Shown here: positions 14,762 to 22,701 of the stretch, one piece after another
Layout: each line of letters opens with the position of its first letter
Numbering within the stretch: the first letter of the stretch is position 1
Source of the DNA: Streptomyces tauricus
GTDB taxonomy: Bacteria; Actinomycetota; Actinomycetes; Streptomycetales; Streptomycetaceae
Reading direction: 5' to 3'
NCBI RefSeq assembly: GCF_014650955.1
Contig: NZ_BMVY01000006.1
Coordinates: 186,001 to 250,000, forward strand
DNA length: 64,000 bases
Notes under the pieces: generated by a model
The model's input: only the letters and a program-made list of their open reading frames with translations
Database searches by the model: none
Told to the model about the DNA's origin: nothing
Program-made: the position numbers and the translations under genes

Positions 14762-16105
14762 TCAGGAGACGTGGGCGTGTTGCCGGCCGCTGTGCCGGGC
14801 CGCGCTCAGCAGTCCGCGGACCGTGGTGAGCCAGCCGAGCGCGATGATTCCGGCGGCCACCGCCATCCCGAGCGTGCCGATGAGCGGCAGCGCTATACCG
14901 ATCGCCCCGCCGACCACCCAGGCCATCTGAAGGATCGTCTCCGAGCGCGCGAACGCGGACGTGCGCACCAGTTCCGGTACGTCACGCTGGATCAGTGCGT
15001 CCAGGGACAGCTTGGACAGCGCCTGGGCGAACCCGGCGAACGCGGCGAGCACCGCCACCAGGAGCACCCCGAAGAACACCGCCGCCGTGATCGCCACGCC
15101 GAGCACCACCGCGACCACGGTGACGATGATCAGCTCCGGCGCCCGGGATCTCAGGGCCGCCCCGACCGCCGTGCCCAGCGCGTTGCCCACGCCCGCCGAC
15201 ACGCCGACGATGGTCAGTGAGACCGCCGCGCTGGCGCCCGCGAGGGGGTGCTCGCGCAGCAGGAACGCCAGGAAGAAGATCAGGAACCCGGAGAGCCCGC
15301 GCAGCGCGGCGTTCGCGGCGAGCGCGTGCGTGACCGCCGTACCGACCGTACGCAGCCCCGGGCGCTTGGGCTGCTTGAGGTGCGGCCCGTGCAGATGCTG
15401 CTCGTCCGCCGCGAGCAGGGCCTTGTCCTCACCCTTGGCGGAGTCGACCTTGTGGGGCAGGGAGAACGACAGGAACGTACCCGCCACGAAGATCAGGAAG
15501 GCGCCGTAGAGCGGATAGCGGGGGCCGAGGGCCTGGAGGCCCGCTCCGATCGGGGCCGCCACGCCCGTCGCCAGCAGACCGCCGAGCGTGACCCGTGAGT
15601 TCGCCTTCACCAGGGAGAACGCGGGGGGCAGGAGCCGGGGCACCACGGCGCTTCTGACCACGCCGTACGCCTTCGAGGCCACCAGGACGCCGAGGGCCGC
15701 CGGGTACAGCTCGATGCTGCCCGTGACGACCGCGCCCGACAGCAGCAGGGCCATGAACGCGCGCGCCATGAACGCGCCCGCCATCGCGGCGCGCCGGCCG
15801 TGCGGGAGGCGGTCCAGGAGGGGGCCGATGACCGGGGCGAGCAGCGTGAACGGGGCCATCGTGATCGCCAGGTAGAGCGCCACCCGGCCGCGGGCCTCGT
15901 CCGTCGGGACCGAGAAGAAGACCGTCGAGGCGAGCGCGACGGTGATCAACATGTCGCCCGCGCCGTTCACCCCGTGCAGCTCGATCAGTTTTCCGAGGCC
16001 CGACTCGCCCGCGCCGTGCGCGTGTGTCGCTTTTCTGATGCCTCTCGCCGTACCGCTGAACGGCAGGTGCAGGGCATGCCCGACGGAACGGACGGCCCCG
16101 CGCAC
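14762..16105 (-). CDS. MFS transporter
   Basis: A permease of about 447 residues with 10-12 predicted helices and a charged central loop (about residues 225-265) rich in Lys, Asp and His. The block GPLLDRLPHGRRAAMAGAF matches the MFS loop 2-3 signature. The substrate is unknown. The start is uncertain: GTG 16105 is chosen because the hydrophobic part and a short basic leader follow, but the frame stays open further upstream and no ribosome site stands out. It is divergent from the DUF3027 gene. Confidence 0.8.
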   Translation of the reverse strand: MRGAVRSVGHALHLPFSGTARGIRKATHAHGAGESGLGKLIELHGVNGAGDMLITVALASTVFFSVPTDEARGRVALYLAITMAPFTLLAPVIGPLLDRLPHGRRAAMAGAFMARAFMALLLSGAVVTGSIELYPAALGVLVASKAYGVVRSAVVPRLLPPAFSLVKANSRVTLGGLLATGVAAPIGAGLQALGPRYPLYGAFLIFVAGTFLSFSLPHKVDSAKGEDKALLAADEQHLHGPHLKQPKRPGLRTVGTAVTHALAANAALRGLSGFLIFFLAFLLREHPLAGASAAVSLTIVGVSAGVGNALGTAVGAALRSRAPELIIVTVVAVVLGVAITAAVFFGVLLVAVLAAFAGFAQALSKLSLDALIQRDVPELVRTSAFARSETILQMAWVVGGAIGIALPLIGTLGMAVAAGIIALGWLTTVRGLLSAARHSGRQHAHVS

Positions 16106-16619
16106 CGGACCCGACCCGCTCTTACGTCCTGCCCCGGTCCCACCGATTCCGGTGGCGCCTTGGGGCGACCTCGCGGCTGCCACTCCGCAATAGTGCCCCG
16201 AGAACGGCGGATGTAGCGCGGTTACCGCCCGTATAGCGGCTGAGTGGGCGCGGTGGACCGGGTGCCGGACATGCGCGAAGGGCGCGTCGCGCACCGGCCG
16301 TGAGCGCCCCGCGCACCCTGCCGGAAGCGTCCCGTGGAGCCGGTCCTGAGTGGCTCGCGCACCCGGTCCGGGAAACGCCGCGACAGTATGAAGGCAACGC
16401 CGGTGTAGGCCCAGCGCCGACGAGACGGTAGCGTGCGTAGCGCGCCCGCGGCGGTTGTTCTCGGCCGCGCGCCTCTCGGTCATCCCGCAGAATGGATGAC
16501 GTAGGTGCGCCCGAGTGCGATCGGGCGCGGACGTCGACGCGGCCCTCCGGTCCGCTCCGTCCGCACCCCCGTCGAGGGATGGCGCACTCGTGAGACGGCG
16601 TAGGAGAGAAGCGATACCT

Positions 16620-17543
16620 GTGAGCGCGACAACGCGAAGCCGAACCCCCGACCGTCTGTGTGCCGAGGCCGTGGACCTCGCCCGGGCAGCCGCCGAGGAG
16701 GCCGCCGCTCCCGGCGTGGTGGGGGAGCACGCGGGACTGGTCAGTGAAGGGGACCGCGTCGTCACGCACTTCTTCGAGTGCAAGGAGATGGGCTACCGCG
16801 GCTGGCGGTGGGCCGTGACCGTGGCCCGGGCCTCCCGGGCGAAGGTCGTCACCCTCGACGAGACCGTGCTGCTGCCCGGCTCCGACGCCCTGCTGGCACC
16901 CGAGTGGGTGCCGTGGAGCGAGCGGCTCCGGCCCGGGGACATGGGTCCCGGGGACCTGCTGCCCACGGACGCGGAGGACCTGCGTCTGGAACCCGGTTAC
17001 TCCGGCGAGGACGAGCCCGCTCCGAACGCGCCGATCTCCGAGGAGATGGCCCAGCTGGCCGAGGCGGAGGACGCCGAGATCACGCCGCAGGCGCCGGCCG
17101 CGCTGCCGCTCGTGCCGTCCCGCGGGTCGATCGCGTCCGTGGCCGAGGAGCTGGGGATGCGGCGGGCGCGCGTGCTGTCCCGGTACGGGCTGCATGTCGC
17201 GGCGGACCGGTGGGAGGAGTCGTACGGGGCGAAGACCGCGATGGCGCAGGCCGCTCCCGCGACGTGTGTCAGCTGTGGGTTCCTGAACCCCATCGGGGGG
17301 TCGCTCGGACAGGCGTTCGGTGTGTGTGCGAATGAGTTCTCGCCTGCGGACGGGCGGGTGGTCGCGTTGTCCTACGGGTGTGGGGGGCATTCCGAGGCGG
17401 CGGTCATGCCTACGCCTGCGCGGCCTGCGCCGCCGGTGATCGACGAGACGCGGGTGGATCCGTTCCCGCTTCGTCCTTCGCCGGACTCGGGCTCGGTTCC
17501 GGTGGGGCCGGACGGCTCGGCGTCGGAGTACGGCCACAGCTAG
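16620..17543 (+). CDS. DUF3027 protein with zinc-ribbon-like cysteines
   Basis: A 307-residue actinobacterial family protein. Residues 40-110 contain the conserved core (HFFECKEMGYRGWRWAVTV, WVPWSERLRPGDMGPGDLL). Near residue 217 a CVSC pair, followed by Cys residues in GVCANEF and YGCGGHSE, suggests a bound zinc. The C-terminal tail is Pro-rich. GTG 16620 follows GGAGAG at about 10 bases. Function unknown; the cysteine pattern suggests nucleic-acid or protein binding. Confidence 0.8.
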   Translation: MSATTRSRTPDRLCAEAVDLARAAAEEAAAPGVVGEHAGLVSEGDRVVTHFFECKEMGYRGWRWAVTVARASRAKVVTLDETVLLPGSDALLAPEWVPWSERLRPGDMGPGDLLPTDAEDLRLEPGYSGEDEPAPNAPISEEMAQLAEAEDAEITPQAPAALPLVPSRGSIASVAEELGMRRARVLSRYGLHVAADRWEESYGAKTAMAQAAPATCVSCGFLNPIGGSLGQAFGVCANEFSPADGRVVALSYGCGGHSEAAVMPTPARPAPPVIDETRVDPFPLRPSPDSGSVPVGPDGSASEYGHS

Positions 17544-17627
17544 CGGCTGGCCGGCTGGCCTGTTCGGGCCGGCCTCGGCCGTGGCGCGGGGTCGCCTCGG
17601 CCCGATCGCGCCGCCTCCCGCGCCCAA

Positions 17628-18130
17628 GGCGAAAAGATTGCGCCGTTCCCCGCGCCCCTTATCGGGGCTGGGCCCCGCTTGTGATGTGCGGGTTGTGTGT
17701 GCTGGCCGCGCCGTCCCTGCCGCCAAAAACCCAAAAGACTGCGCCGTTCCCCGCGCCCCTTGGCCGTCCCCCCGGCGCCCCAAGGCCAAAAGATTGCGCC
17801 GTTCCCCGCGCCCCTCATCGGGGCTGGGCCCCGGCTGTGATGTGCGGGTTGTGTGTGCTGGCCGCGCAGTCCCTGACGCCAAAAACCCAAAGGACTGCGC
17901 CGTTCCCCGCGCCCCTTGGCCGTCCCCCCCCCCGGCGCCCCAAGGCGAAAAGATTGCGCCGTTCCCCGCGCCCCTTAGTTGGGGCTGGGCCCCGCCTGTG
18001 ATGTGCGGGTTGTGTGTGCTGGCTGCGCAGTTCCCCGCGCCCCTGACGGGGGCGGGTCGGCTGCTTGGCTTCTTGGGGGCGCGGGGAACGGCGCAGTCTT
18101 TGGCTTTTTGGGGCGCGGGGAACCGCGCAG
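17628..18130. repeat. Tandem array of the GTTCCCCGCGCCCC element, period about 158 bp
   Basis: Eight copies of GCGC(C/A)GTTCCCCGCGCCCC or its reverse are found at about 17640, 17741, 17796, 17897, 17956, 18025, 18076 and 18110. The larger unit, including GCGAAAAGATT and GATGTGCGGGTTGTGTGTGC, starts at about 17630, 17787 and 17946. The whole 17544-18273 interval is otherwise without a convincing gene. Confidence 0.85.
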
Positions 18131-18273
18131 CCGCGCACACACGGCCCGCACCCGACGACCGGCCCGTCCCCCGACGCCCACAACCCTGGCCCCCTGCCAA
18201 GAGACCCGCGCGGTACCTTCTTGCGGCGGCCGCCCGATGCGCGCGGGCGTACGACGATGAGGGAGTGTCAAGC

Positions 18274-21200
18274 GTGAGCAACTTCGTGCGACCGGCTGCC
18301 GACGGCGCGGACCCGTTCGGGTCGGCCCGGCTGCGACGCGGGGTGCTGGACGCCTGGGCGACGAGCCCGGCGCGGTTCCGCGAGGACGCGAACTCCGAGG
18401 AGGACCTCGTCCTCGGCGGCTACCGCGACCGCCTCGTCGTCGAGCTCGCCCAGAACGCCGCCGACGCGGCCTCCCGCGCCGGCGTCCCCGGCCGTCTGCG
18501 CCTCACCCTCCGCGACGGAGTCCTCGCCGCCGCCAACACCGGCGCCCCCCTGGACGCCACCGGCGTCGAATCCCTCTCCACCCTGCGCGCCTCCGCCAAG
18601 CGCGACGACAGCGACAGCGCGGTCGGCCGCTTCGGCGTCGGCTTCGCGGCCGTCCTCGCCGTCACCGACGAACCCGCCCTCCTCGGCAGGCACGGCGGCG
18701 TCCGCTGGTCCCTCGCCGAGGCCCGCGACCTCGCCGTCGACACCGCCCGCAACAGCCCCGGTCTCGGCGACGAACTGCGCCGCCGCGACGGCCATGTGCC
18801 GCTGCTCAGGCTGCCGTTCGCGGCCGAGGGCTCCGCGCCGGACTCGTACGACAGTGTCGTCGTCCTGCCGCTGAGGGACCCCGCCGCCGAAGCGCTCGCC
18901 GAACGGCTCCTCGACGGCGTCGACGACGCCCTGCTGCTCGCCCTGCCCGGCCTTGAGGAAGTGGTCGTCGAGACCGGCGACGGCGGCGTACGGACCGTCC
19001 GGCGGCGCGCCGAGGACGACGGCGGTGCGGTCGGTGTGGTCGATGTGGTCGTGGAGGACTCCCGCGACGGGACGACCCGGTGGCGTACCGTCTCCGCGCA
19101 CGGGTCCCTGGAGCCCGCCCTGCTCGCCGACCGGCCCGTCGAGGAGCGCCTGCGCCCCCACTGGTCGGTCACCTGGGCCGTCCCGGTCGACGCCGACGGC
19201 ACCCCGGGCCGCCCCCGCACGGGCCCCGTCGTGCACGCGCCCACCCCCAGCGACGAACCCCTCGGCGTACCCGCGCTGCTCATCGCCTCGCTGCCGCTCG
19301 ACACCACCCGCCGCCACGCCGCCCCCGGCCCGCTGACCGACTTCCTGGTGCGGCGCGCGGCGGAGGCGTACGTGGAACTGCTCGCCGCCTGGCGGCCCGT
19401 GACGGCCGGGATCATCGGCCTGGTGCCGGGCCCGCTCGGCAAGGGCGAACTGGACGGGGCCCTGCGGCAGGCGATCCTCGAACGGCTGCCGCGCACCGCC
19501 TTCCTGCCGCCCGCTGTCGAGCCGGACGCCGACGCCGAACCCGACTCCGAGGACTCCGACCTGCCCGAGGCCCTGCGTCCCCGTGACGCCGAGGTCGTGG
19601 AGGGCGCGGGCGCCGACACCGTACGCGTACTCGCGGAAGTACTGCCCAGCCTCCTGCCCGCCGGGCTCGAACGGCGGGCGGAACTGCGCACCCTCGGGGT
19701 CGCGCGGGTCCCGCTGGCCGAGGCGGTCGACCGGCTCGCGGGTCTGGAGAAGGCCCCCGAGTGGTGGCGGCGCCTGTACGACAGCCTCGCCGGGGTCGAC
19801 CCGGACCGGCTGTCCGGGCTGCCCGTGCCGCTGGCCGACGGCCGGACGACGATCGGCCCCCGGCAGGTCCTGCTGCCCACCGCCGACGGCGCCCAGGCCG
19901 CGCCCGACGCCCTCGCCCGGCTCGGCCTCAAGGTCGCCCATCCGGACGCCGTCCATCCGCTCCTGGAGAAGCTGGGCGCCCTGCCGGCCACCGCGCGGGC
20001 CGTCCTCACCACCCCGCAGGTCCGCGCGGCCGTCGCCGGCTCCCTCGACGACGACCGCGGCGCCTGGGACGACGACACCACCCCGGACGCCGAGGAACTG
20101 GCCGACACCGTCCTCGCGCTCGTCCGGGACGCCGATCTCGAACCCGGCGACGAACCCTGGCTCGGTGCCCTCGCGCTCCCCGACGACGAGGGCGAACTCG
20201 TCCCGGCCGGTGAACTCGTCCTGCCCGGCAGCCCCTTCGCCCAGGTGATGCGCGAGGACGAACTCGCCTCCGTCGACCCCGAACTGGCCGAACGCTGGGG
20301 CGAGCAGCCGCTCGCCGCCTGTGGCGTCCTGGCGAACTTCCAGCTCGTACGCGCCACGGACGTCGTCCTCGACCCCGACGAACTGGAGCCGAGGGACGGC
20401 GACTTCGCCGAACCCGACGACGCCGGGCTGCTCGACGCCGTGGACGTGTGGTGCGAGGACGCCCTGGACGGCCTGCCCGAATCGCCGGTGCCGCCCGTCG
20501 CGACCGAGATCGTCGCCGTGCGCGACCTCGACCTCGTCGACGACGACCGCTGGCCCGAGGCCCTCGCCCTGCTCTCCCGGCCGCCGCTGCGGGACGCCCT
20601 CACCCAGCCGGTCCGCGTCCTGCTGCCGGACGGCACGCACGAGATCATCCGCTCCTACACCGCCTGGTGGCTGCGCGGCCACCCCGTCCTCGACGGCCGC
20701 CGTCCGGCCGGCCTGCGCGCCGAGGGCGGCGACCCGCTCCTGCACGGCCTGTACGACGCCGCCGACGCGGCCGGTTTCGACGACGAGCAGGTGCTGCGGG
20801 CCCTCGGCGTCCGTACGTCCGTGGCCGCGCTGCTCGCCGAACCGGGCGGCGGCGCCGAGCTGCTGGACCGGCTGGCCGACCCAGACCGCGAGGTCTCGGC
20901 CGCCCAACTGCACGCCCTGTACGGCGCGCTGGCGGACCTCGACCCCGACCAGGTGACCCTGCCGGACGAGTTGCGGGCCGTGGTGGACGGCGAGGTGCGG
21001 GTCGTGGACGCGGCCGACGCCGTGGTCGTCGACTCGCCCGACCTGCTGCCCTTCACGGCGGGCACGCCCCTGCTCCCGGTACGGCCCGCGCGGGCCGCCG
21101 ACCTCGCCGAGCTGTTCCAGGTCCGGCGCCTCAGCGAGTCAGTCACCGGCGAGGTGACCAGCGAGGGCGCGGAACACGACGTACCGGAGTCCGTACGGGT

Positions 21201-21438
21201 TCTGCTGGGCCCCTCGACCCCCGCGACCTATGTCGAGCACGAGGAGCTGGTCGTCGACGGCACGGAGCTGGACTGGCGCCGCACCCGGGACGGGGTGCTG
21301 CACGCCGCCACGCTCGAAGGCGTCGCCGCCGGTCTCGCGTGGGCGGCCGGGCAGTGGCCCCGCCGTTTCGAGGTCGCCGCACTCCTTGAGGACCCGTCCA
21401 GGACGGCGGAACTGGAGCGGGACCGCTGGTTCGACTGA
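18274..21438 (+). CDS. Sacsin-like GHKL ATPase domain protein (Hsp90-like fold)
   Basis: A 1054-residue protein with an N-terminal GHKL ATPase region: ELAQNAADA (Glu 57, Asn 61) is the N-box and GRFGVGFAAVLAVTD from residue 118 is the G2 box. The usual DxGxG box is replaced by AAANTGAPLD. The remaining 800 residues are acidic, Leu/Asp/Glu-rich and without a recognised domain. GTG 18274 follows GAGGGAG at 9-10 bases. Actinobacterial sacsin-like proteins are presumed chaperone-type ATPases, but their clients are unknown. Confidence 0.8.
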   Translation: MSNFVRPAADGADPFGSARLRRGVLDAWATSPARFREDANSEEDLVLGGYRDRLVVELAQNAADAASRAGVPGRLRLTLRDGVLAAANTGAPLDATGVESLSTLRASAKRDDSDSAVGRFGVGFAAVLAVTDEPALLGRHGGVRWSLAEARDLAVDTARNSPGLGDELRRRDGHVPLLRLPFAAEGSAPDSYDSVVVLPLRDPAAEALAERLLDGVDDALLLALPGLEEVVVETGDGGVRTVRRRAEDDGGAVGVVDVVVEDSRDGTTRWRTVSAHGSLEPALLADRPVEERLRPHWSVTWAVPVDADGTPGRPRTGPVVHAPTPSDEPLGVPALLIASLPLDTTRRHAAPGPLTDFLVRRAAEAYVELLAAWRPVTAGIIGLVPGPLGKGELDGALRQAILERLPRTAFLPPAVEPDADAEPDSEDSDLPEALRPRDAEVVEGAGADTVRVLAEVLPSLLPAGLERRAELRTLGVARVPLAEAVDRLAGLEKAPEWWRRLYDSLAGVDPDRLSGLPVPLADGRTTIGPRQVLLPTADGAQAAPDALARLGLKVAHPDAVHPLLEKLGALPATARAVLTTPQVRAAVAGSLDDDRGAWDDDTTPDAEELADTVLALVRDADLEPGDEPWLGALALPDDEGELVPAGELVLPGSPFAQVMREDELASVDPELAERWGEQPLAACGVLANFQLVRATDVVLDPDELEPRDGDFAEPDDAGLLDAVDVWCEDALDGLPESPVPPVATEIVAVRDLDLVDDDRWPEALALLSRPPLRDALTQPVRVLLPDGTHEIIRSYTAWWLRGHPVLDGRRPAGLRAEGGDPLLHGLYDAADAAGFDDEQVLRALGVRTSVAALLAEPGGGAELLDRLADPDREVSAAQLHALYGALADLDPDQVTLPDELRAVVDGEVRVVDAADAVVVDSPDLLPFTAGTPLLPVRPARAADLAELFQVRRLSESVTGEVTSEGAEHDVPESVRVLLGPSTPATYVEHEELVVDGTELDWRRTRDGVLHAATLEGVAAGLAWAAGQWPRRFEVAALLEDPSRTAELERDRWFD

Positions 21439-21453
21439 GGGCCGGGGCGACGG

Positions 21454-21522
21454 GGTGATCACGAGTTTGCAAAGCATTCACCACGCGTACAACCATTCAC
21501 CCCCGTCCCGGATCTGATCACC
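21454..21522. promoter_or_regulatory. Repeats upstream of secreted-protein gene
   Basis: Inverted GGTGATCA (21454-21461) and TGATCACC (21515-21522) flank two direct CATTCACC copies (21475-21482 and 21494-21501). They sit in the 164-bp gap before the secreted protein and may bind a regulator. Confidence 0.35.
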
Positions 21523-21602
21523 TGAGTCAACAGACTCCCCGATCACTCGGGCCCCAATGTGAAGACCTGCCGTCGGGGCCCCTTTCTCCATCAGGGGAAC
21601 GC

Positions 21603-22532
21603 ATGCGCATACGTGCCACCGTGGCCGCCGTCACCGGCGCCCTGGCCCTTTCCGCCTTCGCCGTGCCCGCCGCACAGGCGGACGGCTCGGCGATCTCGCG
21701 CGAGGACACCGCGAAGGTTCTCGACGCCGCTCACGCCGCTGCCGCCAAGTCCGGCTCCCGTGTCGCCGCCGCCGCGGCCGACGCGCCGTACGCCCTCGAC
21801 GCGAGCATCTCCAACGTGAAGATCAACAGTGGCAAGGCCATCGTGGCCGGCACCACCAAGAAGGTCAGCGTCCCGACCTCGTTCACGCTGACGCACGGCG
21901 CCGACGTGGACATCGACGCCGCCGACTTCATCGTCGACCTGGAGATCTACAAGGGGTCGTACGAGGAGCCGGACAACTACCTGTTCGGTGACCTGTACCC
22001 GACCTGCACGGCGGTCTCCACCACGGTCGCCACCTGCAAGGGCACCATCGACGCGTACCCGGGCGAGGGTGAGCTGTTCAACTCCGACGCCGGTGCGTGG
22101 TCGGCGAACGCCTACGCCATCGCCTTCAACGGCGAGGACCCGTCCGCCGCCGACTTCGACATCACCAAGGTCGGCGTCGCCGAGCAGGCGAAGGTCGGCA
22201 GCACCTCGCTGCAGCGCTACTCCAAGCTGACCGTGAACGCGTCGCCGGAGCCCGTGAAGAAGGGCAAGACCATCACGGTCACGGGTGCGCTGACGCGTGC
22301 GAACTGGGAGACGAACAAGTACGCGGGGTACACCGTGCAGTCGGTGAAGCTCCAGTTCAAGAAGAAGGGCTCTTCGACGTACACGGACGTCAAGACGGTC
22401 AAGTCCGGGTCCGCGGGGGCGCTGAAGACCACGGTCAAGGCTGCGGCTGACGGGTACTTCCGGTACAACTTCGCGGGTACGACGACCACTCCTGCGGTCA
22501 AGGCCGCGGGTGACTTCGTGGACGTGAAGTAA
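21603..22532 (+). CDS. Secreted protein with Ig-like C-terminal domain
   Basis: A 309-residue exported protein. The signal peptide MRIRATVAAVTGALALSAFA ends at about residue 27 (AQA-D). Residues 60-200 form a beta-rich domain with two Cys (CTAVSTTVATC) that may form a disulfide. Residues 205-309 look like a bacterial Ig-like module (KLTVNASPEPVKKGKTITV). ATG 21603 follows AGGGGAA. The function is unknown; adhesion or a calcium-binding-like structural role is a guess. Confidence 0.75.
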   Translation: MRIRATVAAVTGALALSAFAVPAAQADGSAISREDTAKVLDAAHAAAAKSGSRVAAAAADAPYALDASISNVKINSGKAIVAGTTKKVSVPTSFTLTHGADVDIDAADFIVDLEIYKGSYEEPDNYLFGDLYPTCTAVSTTVATCKGTIDAYPGEGELFNSDAGAWSANAYAIAFNGEDPSAADFDITKVGVAEQAKVGSTSLQRYSKLTVNASPEPVKKGKTITVTGALTRANWETNKYAGYTVQSVKLQFKKKGSSTYTDVKTVKSGSAGALKTTVKAAADGYFRYNFAGTTTTPAVKAAGDFVDVK

Positions 22533-22556
22533 CGTCCTCCCGCTCCACGCACCACA

Positions 22557-22586
22557 GGCCCCACGCCCTCCCGGACGTGGGGCCTA
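22557..22586 (+). terminator. Hairpin terminator of secreted-protein gene
   Basis: AGGCCCCACG and CGTGGGGCCT form a perfect 10-bp stem with a 10-base loop, 24 bases after the stop codon. Confidence 0.75.
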
Positions 22587-22640
22587 CGCGTTACACCGGG
22601 CCCCGGCCCGTTCACCAGGTGAGGGCCCGTTGTGGCTGGC

Positions 22641-22684
22641 TGCGCAGTTCCCCGCGCCCCCAAAAGGGCGCGGGGAACTGCGCA
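22641..22684. terminator. Perfect 19-bp hairpin built from two opposed repeat elements
   Basis: TGCGCAGTTCCCCGCGCCC and its exact reverse complement are separated by CCAAAA. It lies between two convergent genes (stops at 22532 and 22702), so it can serve as a bidirectional terminator. It uses the same sequence as the dispersed intergenic element. Confidence 0.75.
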
Positions 22685-22701
22685 GGCGGGCGTCCGCCGG
22701 G

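Noticed and set aside
17628..18130. CRISPR-like regular repeats
   Set aside because: Units are 75-158 bp with similar spacers and no cas genes; the same element occurs singly elsewhere.
16122..18281. Long minus-strand frame across the repeat array
   Set aside because: It translates the repeats and non-coding sequence into low-complexity Arg/Gly/Ala protein.
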